Source: Stenopsyche tienmushanensis
Lineage: Eukaryota > Arthropoda > Insecta > Trichoptera > Stenopsychidae
NCBI GenBank assembly: GCA_008973525.1
Contig: WACJ01000381.1
Coordinates: 62,001 to 126,000, forward strand
Direction of reading: 5' to 3'
DNA: 64,000 nt
Below, piece by piece: positions 12,214 to 23,100 of the stretch; position 1 is the first letter of the stretch, and every line of letters starts with the position of its first letter. Made by a program: the position numbers and the translations under genes. A model generated the notes under the pieces. That model searched no databases. It was not told the DNA's origin and worked only from the letters and a program-made list of their open reading frames with translations.

Positions 12214-14092
12214 TAACACATCACTCAATAAGTTCGTAGGATAAAATATAATTGGCGCCCCTATTGACAAATTCATATTATTTTTAGGAAGCACCAACCT
12301 TCAAATAATACCTTTCAAAATTTCATATTAATATGAGGCTTAGTTCACAGGTTACATGGTTTTAGTGACGCCACTAGTGATAATTTTCAAAACAATGGAA
12401 AAATACGAATTCCATGTGTTGATAAACCAGTTTAACCCTTTAACAATGAAATGGTCTGGCCAGACCATTTTGCTTTTGCAATGAGTTTTTTTAATAGTAG
12501 TTATGTATAGATCTTACTGAAACTCCCTGACATTATTCATTGAAGAATTTACAGAATTTAAAGTTTTAAAAAAATGTTCGGGATCTTTATATTTCGAGAA
12601 AAAAGGATATTTTCATATTCTAGAGTCAATGAAAGTGGTCTGGTCAGACCCTGATTTTTTTTTTCATAGAATTTGTATGGAAAATCTCGTTTTTATTTAT
12701 GTTCCGTAAGGAAATTTTTATCTTTTTGCTTCATAAGATATTTTAACATATTTCCCATGTTGATTTGTATTTTTATCTTTGTAGTAAGAAAACATTTCGC
12801 ATCATCTTTTATCTGTGCTTCAGAAAATGTTTTTACACCAAATGTCTATAAAATCCAGATGGTGATTCTGTGATTCGAGAAATGGACATCCTTGTAAAGG
12901 TAATCTGAATACTGAGAAAGAAGAAGGAGGCCAGAGAGCAGTCAATTTAGGTGAAAAAGTGCTACTGTATTTAACTGACAAGTACAAAGGAAGTGGGAAG
13001 ACAGTTATTACTGACAACTATTTCATTGGTGGAAAATAATAGAAACATTAATTGACAGAAGGGTTAATGGAAAAAATACCGTTCAAATAAAGCAATGACT
13101 TGACAAGTATTATTCGGACTCTGCTCCATCGAGACAAATGGTAGAGAAGTGGAGTGTTGGTGGAGAAGTCTTTCACAAGTCGATCGCAAAAATGACAAAA
13201 TTGTACAAATCGCATTTTGAATAAAGCCTAATGAATGTTTTAGCATTTATAGTATACTCTCAATATGTTTTACTTTCGAAAAATATGATTAAAAAAACGA
13301 TTTTTTTTAACGTTGTAAAGGGTTTGCCCCCTTAAATTTTGATGACGACGTATTTGAGAGCCATACTAGAAACAGATCATCGATTAAGTATCAAAAAACT
13401 ATCGTACAGGATGCATTAACTGTGGTCGACAGCTCAAGAGCATTTAAAACCTATTGGGAAGACGAATCGAATGGGGATTTGGATGCCGCACGAACTGTCC
13501 AACAATAACAAAGAAAAACGTCGAAACATGTACAAAGTTTTGCTGTCTAGACAAAATAATCGTCCTTTTTTGCACCGAATTCTGACTGAGGATAAAAAAT
13601 GGGTTTTTATGATAGCATAAATCGTAAGCGTCAATGGTTTTCACTGAGACAAAAACCATTTCCGATTCCGAAGCCAGGTTCTTTTTGATTGATCCGCAAG
13701 ATTATTTTGTGTGTTTAGTGAGATATCCAAGGAGTTATTCGTTATAAATTTATGAAACATAGCGAAACAATAACTGCAGATGTGTATTGTTAGCAATTGA
13801 AAAGGGTGAATAAAAAATTGAGAATAATTAAGAATTAATCAGAAACAGTTGAAATCGACGATCATATTTATACATATTTCGACTCAAAACTGGAAGAATT
13901 TTTCAAAAGAGGAATTGAAAAGCTTGAAAACTTGTGAGAGATAGTGGTTAGCAATGAATGAAATTATATGATTTTATAAATAAAAATGAAAAATCAAAAT
14001 AAATAACTTCATTGTTCAAAGATACAATTGGCATTTTTTTTCGATACATCTAATATATATGCCACCCTACGAACTTATTGAGTGATGTGTTA
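12214..14092 (+). mobile_element. Mariner element (family 2) interrupted by a piggyBac-like element
   Basis: Inverted ends: TAACACATCACTCAATAAGT at 12214 and its reverse complement near 14073-14092, both extended by tcgtagg. The plus-strand interior (about 13330-13860) carries decayed mariner transposase text: DDDVFESHTRNRS, LTEDKKWVFYDSINRKRQW-like, GVIRYKFMKHSETITADVYC. Several stops and frameshifts show it is dead. The region 12432-13323 is a separate, inserted element. All of it lies in the 2.2-kb intron between integrin copy A exons 6 and 7. Confidence 0.75.
12432..13323 (+). mobile_element. piggyBac-like element nested in mariner
   Basis: Starts at TTAA followed by CCCTTTAACAATG and ends with a matching inverted end (CGTTGTAAAGGG); the right flank is no longer TTAA. 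The interior plus strand reads LTDKYKGSGKTVITDNYF near 12975-13025, the DN-containing catalytic region of piggyBac transposases. A perfect palindrome AATGGTCTGGCCAGACCATT lies at about 12450-12470 and a related GGTCTGGTCAGACC near 12630, typical of subterminal repeats. Length (about 0.9 kb) shows a large internal deletion. Confidence 0.65.
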
Positions 14093-15189
14093 CACATTAA
14101 ACATTTTTGTTATAGATGATCGATTTAAAAAGTTTAAAAATTACTTCGTTGGATCTCCTTTTTTTATGTCGAGCAAGACAGTGCTACCTCTCCAATTTAA
14201 AATTCCCGGTGCTCCCAATACCAGCTGAATGCCTTCGGGGCCCTAAAAACAAATATTTCCGTCAATAAAATTGAAACCGATCTGCCAATTAATATGGCAT
14301 TCGTTCCAAAAACCAAATCTCTCTTGTAATTTTAATTAAATCTTACCGAGTCTTTAGGGAAATAAGCCGACATCCCAGCTTGACCCAAATAGTTGTAGAA
14401 AAATGTTGAAGAAGTTTTGCGCCCCCTGCCTTTATATTCGTGTGTATAATACATGTATTTTTCATCTGGAATAATATATATATATATATTAATTTTTTAT
14501 ATGTTTGCTCTGAAATATCTCATACATTATAGTATTAATATTTATACCTAAGAGAGGGATTATTTTATTTAAAGTTGTCCTATTATAGACGTCGTCGTTT
14601 GCATGTCTTACATAGCATGCGCCAAGAATTTTCCAAGTTGATTCGACTTTTAGATTATTTATCCAGCGTGGAGAGCAAACCTATAACAATTCGGAAGAAA
14701 AAAAATAAGTAAAAAAAATTATACTCATCTTATTATTTATGTAGATTAGCCACTCTCAAAAAACATTCCAACGAATTATTACAAAGAAAAATGTTAATGT
14801 TTTAATGCATAGAAACAATGTATATTGTATTTAGTTTAAATTCTTGATATATAACAAAGACATCTAGTATAAACTAGTTTCAACTAGTAAAACCGCGTTC
14901 TAGCTAAATGCGGATTTTGACTGTAACACATGTATTGAAATACCGCTATCAAATTTTCAGTCGGATGGAACGCCATAGTAGCCCCATGCCAAGCTCCATC
15001 TTTCATATCATGGTACTCTTTAGATTCTTGTTTGTTTCCTGAAAATGAATTTCAATTCGTTTTAATTTTAATGTTTATACATACCTGCAAATATTCATAC
15101 TGAAAATCCAATCGGATATCATAAAGAATTCTTGAAAGAATTTCGATGAAATTTGACAGTATTCAAATTATCAATTACGCTTTAAAATA

Positions 15190-16113
15190 TTAGGGTGACC
15201 CATAAGTTTCTTTCGTTTTCATATTAAGAAAAAAATAAACAATAATTTGTATTACATCAAAATTTATTGAATAATATATTATCCATTCTATTCTATTACC
15301 TTTCTCCATTTACCCGGAGGCATCATAATGCCTTCTTGCAAAAATTTCCCAGATTTGTTGGCAAAATATTGATCAAGGTACATTTTTATATCATGTTTTG
15401 AATTATTTTTTTTTTCCACGTAAAGAATTTTTCAATGAAAGAAATAAATAATAATCTGAAGGGGCAATGTTCGAAGAGTATGGAGGATGAGGTAAAACAT
15501 CCCAGTCAAACGATAATAATTTCTGATGAGCAAAGACACACGAGGCCTGGTGTTGTCGTGATGAAAAACAACGCCTCGTCTGTTCGCTAATTCTGGCGGT
15601 TTTCTGGCAATTGCATCCTTTAGATTGTGTAGTTGGAAACAATATTTTGTTGAATTGATCGTTTCACTTTGCTGAAGTAGCTCATAATAAACTACCCCTT
15701 TCCAGTCCCACCAAATGCACAGCAAAACTTTTTTTGGATGTAGGCCAGGTTAAGCTACAGTTAAAACTTATGTACCCTCGGTCCGGGACCGTTTACGTTG
15801 GATATTCTCATAGAGTATCCAACTTTTATCTCCAGGTGACAAATCTCTTCAAAAAATGTTGGCTATTATGTCGTTGGAGAAGAAAATCGTATGTTGAAAT
15901 ACGCTGAAGTATATTTGAGTCAGTCAGTTCATGAAGGAAGCCACACATCTGAACGATTGATGTAGCCCAATTTTGTCAGACTGATTATGGACGGATGTTC
16001 GTGGAATTTCTAACTTGTTAGCTATTTCGCGAACAGTATATCGCGAGTTTTCTTCAACCATGGCTATGATTAGATCTGTGTTCATTTGCGAAAGAGACTT
16101 ATGGGATAACCTA
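15190..16113 (-). mobile_element. Mariner family 1, copy A (nearly full length, decayed)
   Basis: About 924 bp with terminal repeats TTAGGGTGACCCATAAGTTT and TTAGGTTATCCCATAAGTCT, flanked by TA. Minus-strand transposase text includes LLCIWWDWKGVVYYELLQQ-type sequence, a second-D motif FHHDNTRP, and HPPYSSNIAPSDYYLFLSL; frames are broken. It sits in intron 2 of integrin copy A with its 5' end only about 25 nt past the exon 2 splice donor. Confidence 0.8.
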
Positions 16114-16183
16114 ATATGTTACGAATCATTTTTAATACCACTTGAATCAAATGTATAAGGCCGACAGTGTCCTGCAAATTCAC

Positions 16184-16185
16184 AA
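16184..16185 (-). other. Single-base insertion in exon 2 of integrin copy A
   Basis: Copy B reads Y-R-C-K in exon 2, with TAC CGC TGT. Copy A reads TAT CGC T TGT GAA, one base too many. The normal frame gives an immediate TGA (TTG TGA), while the shifted frame restores CEFAGHCRPYTFDSS, which aligns with copy B, and the exon 3 phase then fits. Hence the extra base is an insertion relative to the ancestral exon. Confidence 0.8.
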
Positions 16186-17899
16186 GCGATATACCAGTCC
16201 AGGTTCTTTTATATCCGGATGTGTTTCATCGGTCGCTCGAGGAGCTCCTATTTGAATCCTTAAAAAAATAAAATTCATTTTAGAAAGTACAAATAATACC
16301 AATTTCTATTGACTAAGCTTTTGTAGATGTAGATGGTCTAATGTCACATTATCCACAACAGAAATATTTTTTGTAGATTTAATCATCAAGAATGTTTCTA
16401 TTTAGAGCTTCTTATTTTTGACGTCATCTACGAGAAGATAAATAGTCTTTGATAAAAACTGTCGCCTTCTCAAAAAGTGTGAATTCTGTCGTCAGCCGGA
16501 GCCGAGTCGAAGGCGGAGCCCCACGGTATTAAAGTTCGATCCATCCTCGTAGTCAAATAAAGCGTCAAGGTGGACACTTGTATGCGATATATTAAATTGA
16601 ATGATCCTGCATAAGGCAGCCGTGACGAGATAGTGTGGGACCCCAAGTTACAGGACTTTGAAGATGGGAATCCGGCGGTTTATTACTTATTAAGTATCCT
16701 TGGATATAATATACGAAGATAAGTCTACCTTATAAAACTTAAGTCTAATGTTTCAAGGCACTACGTTGTTTAGTATGTATTTGTTTGGCAGCCATTAATT
16801 GTGAAAAAAGATAAATTAAAGTGAATTGGAACATATATACTATAATGGGGCCCGTTAGGCTGACGATAGTGATGATTGTGCTATAACAATCTGTCTTGTA
16901 TATATAATTTTTTTGTTATTATAATTAAATAAATAAAATCAAATCACCATGTATAGTTGTCTCTGGAATATGCCAACGTAGAATATCCAAAGTAACTAGA
17001 TCTTTTGTCACTGCTTATTTGTGGATCTTCATATATTATGGGAAAGTTACTATCCAAACTAAATGAATTAACTGATACAACAATAAAAACAACTACAAGA
17101 AATACACTTAAACAATGTAAATAAATTAAAATCATCTTAACTAAAAGAAATATATGCACTAAAATTTCTAACTGCTAAAACGACATAACATAATGCGAGT
17201 CAGTTTGATTGTACAAATATATGGAAAATGTATAGAAATCTTGCGGTTTTGATAAGGTTGATAAGAATATTTAATTAATGTCAAAATGAAGTTCATACGA
17301 AAAAATATTCGATTATTATTCTTTGAAATTATTTATGTTATTTTGCCATGGCATTTCCATTGAGAAATGGTCAATGTGTGTAATGAATATGACTATTGTT
17401 TTATTGCATGGGGTAAGAGCTTCTGGAGACGATCGACCTCCTCAGGTAGCACCTCATTCGAAAAGCTGAAAGATGATCATAGTAAAAGATGTAATATAGT
17501 TGGTATTTTTCGAGATATTCGCTTATAAGTCATCAACAAGAGTGACCCAGCTGCGAGACTTTGATGACGATCAATATTTTTCTCAAATACAACTAAGGCC
17601 AGCTTAAAGACAGTACGTAGATGTCTTTCCTCGGTTAAGACACTTCGATGTTTTCCTATTATTGAAGACTTATTATTATTGAAGAATCTCAAAAATGTAA
17701 TCATTGCATAAAACAAATTTAAAAAAAACGGGGACTCACCCACACCAGAGCATGTACCCAAGGTCGAGTAAAAAACGACCTTATGACAACCCGCACATCT
17801 AACAACACTAAGAATTGGTGTAAAACTAATTTAACGCCCCCCTGGAGGAACCAACTTCTGCTCAACCTGGTGAGTTCTTCCTGGTGACAACAAGTATCG

Positions 17900-19612
17900 T
17901 GTGAGTGTATGGCTCTATCTTTACATGTGGGTGTGACTCTATTCTACTTGGTGGTACCAGCTCCGACAGCCTCTGGAGCGGGCCAGTGCTTAGCGTAGTA
18001 GCCGCCGTCGACGCATTTTGCGCCAAAGCTCTGACAAAACGTTTTGAAGGCGCCGGGATGGGTCACCAGATCTTTGTGCCCCACTGGCCTCTCACATGGC
18101 CTGCGGACACGGCACAGAAGTGCCTCCCGTTCAGCCCCCATGCTTTCGCACGACCACAGAACATGTTCTGTGTCCATGCTTGGTGCAGTGCATGGGCAAT
18201 CCGAGCGATCTGACAGCCTAAGTACCATTAAGTGGGCACTAAAATGTGTTACCCGTGAGGAATTGCGCCATACAATGATTGGGTGCAATCTTCTTGTATT
18301 TAAGCCTCCTCTTGGCGGAGTCGAAGAACTGGAACTAGTGGCGGCCACTTGTAGAATTGAACCATCTTTCTTGCCACGTTCTTGTAGCCGCGTTCTCAGC
18401 CTGTCTCATCAGAGACGCCTTGTCGTCGATTATCTTTGCCGCCGCATCCGCCATTAGGAGAGAGTCGCCAACCTTCACTGCGTGGCCCTTACGCCATCTG
18501 TAAACTGCGGCCATTACCTAGAGTTTCAGGTCCATTGGGAGGACTCCCGCCAAGACCGGTAGGCTGTCCATCGCCATCGTTTGGTAAGCTCCCGTCAGCC
18601 GCATTAGCGGCGAACGCTGCGCCTCTCCGCAAGGAGGTTAGCGTGGGGTCTCAGACTGACCCGGTCGCCCCAGTTTGTAGGCCCATGCGCCGGCACTATC
18701 ACCAGTCACGATGCTGGCATGCAGGGCTTGGTATGCTGTACGCCAAGGTTGTCCAACCTTTTTTGTCTTGGGAGCTACTTTTCAATTTAAAATTGTCTCG
18801 GAATCGACTTCTTCTAGGAAGATCGACGATTCTTATAGGAAATTTATTTAAGGTATTTCTTTTTTCTTTCTTCAAACTTAAAACTCAAATTAGCAGATAA
18901 ACACGAACCAAGTCGAGTTAAAGAGTTCAATCTCCGGGATTTTTTTTTTCATCGTCGGCTGTAAATATATTTATATAAAGTAATATATTTTCTTCAAAAT
19001 TCATGGAAGTCGTAGGGATCGACCAAATTTTGCTTTAAGATCGACCGGTCGATCGGGATCGACCGGTTGGACATCCCTGCTGTACGCAGTCGCGACATTC
19101 TCCCGAAGATGTTGAGGACTTTTTTTGAGGCTTCGCTGACATGTAGCCCTAATCTGCATCCTCTCTGGATGGTGAGTCCCAAGTAGTTGACGGATTCCTT
19201 GAATGGAATCCGTGTTCCACCCATGCTGATTCTTGGTACCGTGTTTTCCTTAAGTCTGTTACCTCTTCGAGCACCAATCCCACGAACTTTCCCGGGGCAA
19301 ATGCCAGTTTTTTTTCAGGATGCTTCCAGTCCTAGAGCGTCCGTAGTGCTTCGTTTCCTCTTCTTCTCGCCTTCCTTGCTGAGTTGCCGGCGATCGTTAA
19401 GGCGAGGTCGTCGGCGTAGGCGATCAGTTCACATCCCCTCGATAGTTGCAGCTCGAAGATGTCATTGAGCAAAAAGTTCCATAACAGTGGTCTAAGTACG
19501 GAGCCCTGGGGGCAGCCCTTCGTCAATCTTCTGTGGACCAACTCTCCCCCCGCCTGCGCGATTATCTGTCTATCTCGATGATGTTAGGCTGCACGCCATC
19601 TCTCCGTAGCTT
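17900..19612 (-). mobile_element. R1-like non-LTR retrotransposon, 5'-truncated and decayed
   Basis: Reading the minus strand from 19541: GCPQGSVLRPLLWNFLLNDI, AYADDLAL (reverse transcriptase active site), then ESVNYLGLTIQRG and IFGRMSRLRTA, later RLTGAYQT and LPVLAGVLPMDL, and finally a CCHC-like C-terminus CPCTAPSMDTEHVLWSCES followed by ERPVGHKDLVTHP. The order matches ORF2 of R1/Jockey-superfamily LINEs. Frames are broken and a hAT-like element interrupts it at 18743-19078. Higher GC than its surroundings. Confidence 0.75.
18743..19078. mobile_element. hAT-like non-autonomous element nested in the LINE
   Basis: An insert of about 336 bp with ends CAAGGTTGTCCAACC and (reverse complement) AGGGATGTCCAACC, flanked by a perfect 8-bp target duplication GCTGTACG at 18735-18742 and 19079-19086. 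Removing it joins the LINE reading text on either side. No transposase coding is seen. Confidence 0.7.
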
Positions 19613-20123
19613 AATCATTGCATAAATATTTAATCCATCTATTTTGTACTTGCTCATCTACGTTTCTTCCAATTTTTTGTATGATGATTTATAATCTGAT
19701 ACAACAAGTGGCCACAATAAAGTGGTCATGATTTGAAATCATCATAAGATATTCCAATAATACCTATGTGCTCCCCATGTCAAAACTTGAAATATTTTGG
19801 ATACCAACACACAAAGCGATCAAAATTCAAATGAAATTCTTTAATTAGGATAGAAACATTAATCCAACATGTTCATCAATTGGATTCGCTCCACCATCAT
19901 GTTATGCCGCTTAAAATGTTTAACACTTGATCTGACGGCGTCTGTAATTCAAATTTTTATGAAACAATGTATGCAAGATGCATGTTTGTAATTCGGAATA
20001 AAAAAATATATAAATCCAGTTAACTGAATGATTTATTTATATATAAATATATTTATCCTACAAACATAAAATTTACAATTATCATTTAATGCGTTTATAT
20101 TGTCATAGCTACGAGTTCGAGTG

Positions 20124-23100
20124 CTAATCTTCATTTATTAAATCTTCAGAAGGCAAATCTTCAATCGACCCTTGAATGTTATATACAATATCATTTTCTG
20201 CAAATTTCCCTGTATTCTGAAAGTAAAAACATAATTTTTTTTTTTTTTCAAATCATTTTAACACACTTTAGGCGGGACGGCTAGAAATTTCCTACTTCGC
20301 CGTCAAAACTGTAATGCGAGATAAATATGTCAGTATTATGTCATATTAATTGAACACATTTTAGTTATGACTGTTGGTGGACTAGAAATCTACAGGAAGT
20401 GTGACTGGCGACCACATTTTTAAAATATACGCATATGAAAAACTATGTCAAAATGGTTGGCAACAGTTCCATAAAAGTGATTGCGAAAAAAATTTAATTT
20501 GATAAGTTTTTATTCAAAATTTCGCTTAAAATATTCGATAACGAAGTTTTTGCGATTTTAACATGAGAGTATGAAATGTTGCCCGCCTAATGTGTGTTGA
20601 TATTTATAACCTATGAAGATATGGCGAAAACATATTGACGTGTGTTTTACGACGAATTATGATATTTATAAATTTGCATCAAGACAATTATGATACATTT
20701 GGTCTAGTTTGAAATGCTTTTGTGCTTCAAATACATTTGAGAAACAAGCTTAAATTCAACTTACGTGTGCCTGCTTAATGATTTCCAGAGCACTCTTTCG
20801 ATTGAAAAACCCGATCTAAAACATAACAGTACATATAAATTATCTCTTATGGTTGATAGCTACATCCATAAATTCACTATTTAATTTTTAAAAGGAAAAA
20901 ATAATTAAATTGTAACAGACGGAAACCACTTTGTGGTCATGATAAAATTTCGCCACTTCCATAATTTTACTATCAATTATCTTTTGTATAGAAATAATAT
21001 ATTAATAGTAAAATGGTGTATCAATTATATACATATTTACATTTAAAAAACGATTTAAAACCTCAAGGCTGCTAATAAATTCTTAAATAAATACTTGAGA
21101 CCGCACATTCTTGAGCAAAATTACAAATTTTCCCAATGCTAACTAAAATCATATTTATTTATAAATCATTCTAAAATAAGATGCATTTAAAAATACGTTA
21201 TTTAATGCTATATATTAGGGTGTCCCATAAGTTTCTTTCGTTTTTATATCAAGAAAAAAATAAAGAATAATTTGTATTACATCAAAATTTATCGAATAAT
21301 ATATGATCCATTCTGTTCTATTACCTATCTCCATTTCTCCGGAAGCCTCTTAATGCCTTCATGCCAAAATTTCCCTGGTCTGTTGGCAAAATATTGATCA
21401 AGGTGCATTTTTATATCATTTTTTGAATTAAAATTTTTACCACGTAGAGAATTTTTCAATGAAAGAAATAAATAATTCTGAAGGAGCGATGTCCGGAGAG
21501 TATGGAAGATGAGGTAAAAAATCCCAGTCAAACGATAATAATTTATTTCTGACGAGCAAAGACACATGAGGCCTAGGCATTATCGTGATGAAAAACAACG
21601 TCTCGTCTGCTCGATAATTCTGGCCGTTTTCTGGCAATTGCATCCTTTAGATTGTCTAGTTGGAAACAATATTTTGTTGAATTGATCGTTTCACCTTGCT
21701 GAAGTAGCTCATAATAAAATACCCCCTTCCAGTCCCACCAAATGCATAGCAAAACTTTTTTTGGATGTAGGCCAGGTTTAACTACAGTTAAAGCTTCTGT
21801 ACCCTTGGTCCAAGACCGTTTACGTTCGATATTCTCATAGAGTATCCAACTTTCATCTCCAGTGACAAGTCTCTTCAAAAAAGGTTGGCTAATATGTCGA
21901 AAAAAATTATGGCGAAATTTTTCTCAATCTGAATATGCACTCAAACTTTTAAGATGCGCCTAAAATATTTTGAACAAATTATAATTTTCTATAGATATGA
22001 TTATACCTTGTAAAGTGCACAGCTTGTTACTACGATGACCAAGAAGCCAAATACAATTGAACATATGATCTGCCAAAGAAATATTTCTGTGACTGGAAAG
22101 GAAATAACGACAACGGATTCAACAACGACGCTCGTATCAATATCTGTCCGACTAGTGTCCAAAATAGTAGCTTTTCCTTCAGTTTTTAGAAGGATAATAT
22201 CTTTTTCTCCCATCAATAAATCTAGAAATATTCCCATGTTAGTATCAGTCTGAAAAAAATCATTTATATTTGTCTATACATCATTAATACCATGTAAAAG
22301 AGAGATGTTGAAAGCCATCTTTAAATGTAGCCGAGCTGGTGATTGAGAACGCTTGAAGGGTCCAACGACACATTTAACTTCGTGACACAGAAAACTATCC
22401 CCACAAGAAACTATAATAGTTCGGTTGGGCCACAATATAGTTTCTGCAGTGCTATTAATTTTTTTACTGCCATCTTTATTTCTCATTTCAACCACATTGT
22501 TGTTTGAGATTTTTTTGATTTTCCAGTTTGGTGAAAAAAACTCTTTAATGTCGTTTGGCAGGATTCTATCTTTTTCTATGATGGAATCATTTTTGACAGT
22601 CGGTCCTTTCGTGGATATATATGAGAAGTTAATTGGCAAACAAGAAAATGGTTCACCATTGAATGTTCCCATCGGTTCATAGATTTGCATAAAATCAAAA
22701 CTTCCATTTGTGTTTGTATAAAAGTAGGGAACTCTGACACTGAGCAAGACGTCGTTGATCAAACTGATGCCAGATTTATGTATCTCGAAGAATTGTTCGA
22801 CATCCACAATTTCTTTGTATATATCCTTTTTCGATTCGGCATAGTTGTATACGTCTTGTTGAGATTGACTGACGAAGCATAAAAATACATAATCATAAAG
22901 CAGTTATTTGAAAATATATGAGCACATTATTATTTAACAAAACCAACCCGGCGATCTTAATAGAAGCCTCAAACTGAAGAGAAACATTGAGGATGCATAT
23001 ATTATTCCAAGGATTTGTCTCATTGCTGTTCGATATGGCTTCTGCTTTGAATTCTAATCCATCGCCGGAATGCTTCATGCTGGATACCTCTTGCATGTCA

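Larger units (their letters stand above)
2897..17135 (-). pseudogene. Integrin alpha subunit, copy A (20 exons, 1-nt frameshift in exon 2)
   Basis: Coding exons (minus, 5' to 3'): 17135-16948, 16258-16139, 15038-14944, 14680-14548, 14465-14347, 14242-14145, 11945-11786, 11710-11516, 10709-10592, 10514-10323, 9726-9550, 9469-9327, 9253-9145, 8393-8255, 8140-7939, 7864-7695, 6031-5478, 5399-5182, 3143-3084, 2998-2897. Apart from one inserted base near 16184 they total 3291 nt (1096 aa). Seen: signal peptide starting MILIYLHCLSVFLVVV; seven-blade propeller with Ca2+ loops DLDVDGHK and DLDNNNYP; no inserted I domain; thigh/calf segments; transmembrane SVFLGILLLMLVIGG; tail KVGFFKRKK. Alpha integrins pair with beta-PS at the cell surface and bind matrix. 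I see no clear R-x-K/R-R furin site in the calf-2 exon, which with the tandem arrangement hints at the alphaPS3 group (inference). Exon 2 is 120 nt against 119 in copy B; the extra base brings a TGA. It may be a pseudogene, an allele or an assembly error. Confidence 0.85.
17176..20123. other. Spacer between the two integrin genes
   Basis: Three kilobases between the start of copy A and the stop of copy B. It holds the R1-like LINE with its nested hAT element (17900-19612), an unrecognised decayed open stretch at 17477-17761 on the minus strand, and AT-rich sequence at 19620-20120. The promoter of copy A must lie here, but no TATA box or initiator stands out. Confidence 0.5.

Noticed and set aside
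17477..17761. 94-codon minus-strand frame upstream of integrin copy A
   Set aside because: Could be transposon-derived, but no domain recognised; not enough to call a gene.
17905..19468. Several plus-strand open frames of 90-154 codons
   Set aside because: They mirror the minus-strand R1-like LINE and its GC content; no recognisable proteins.
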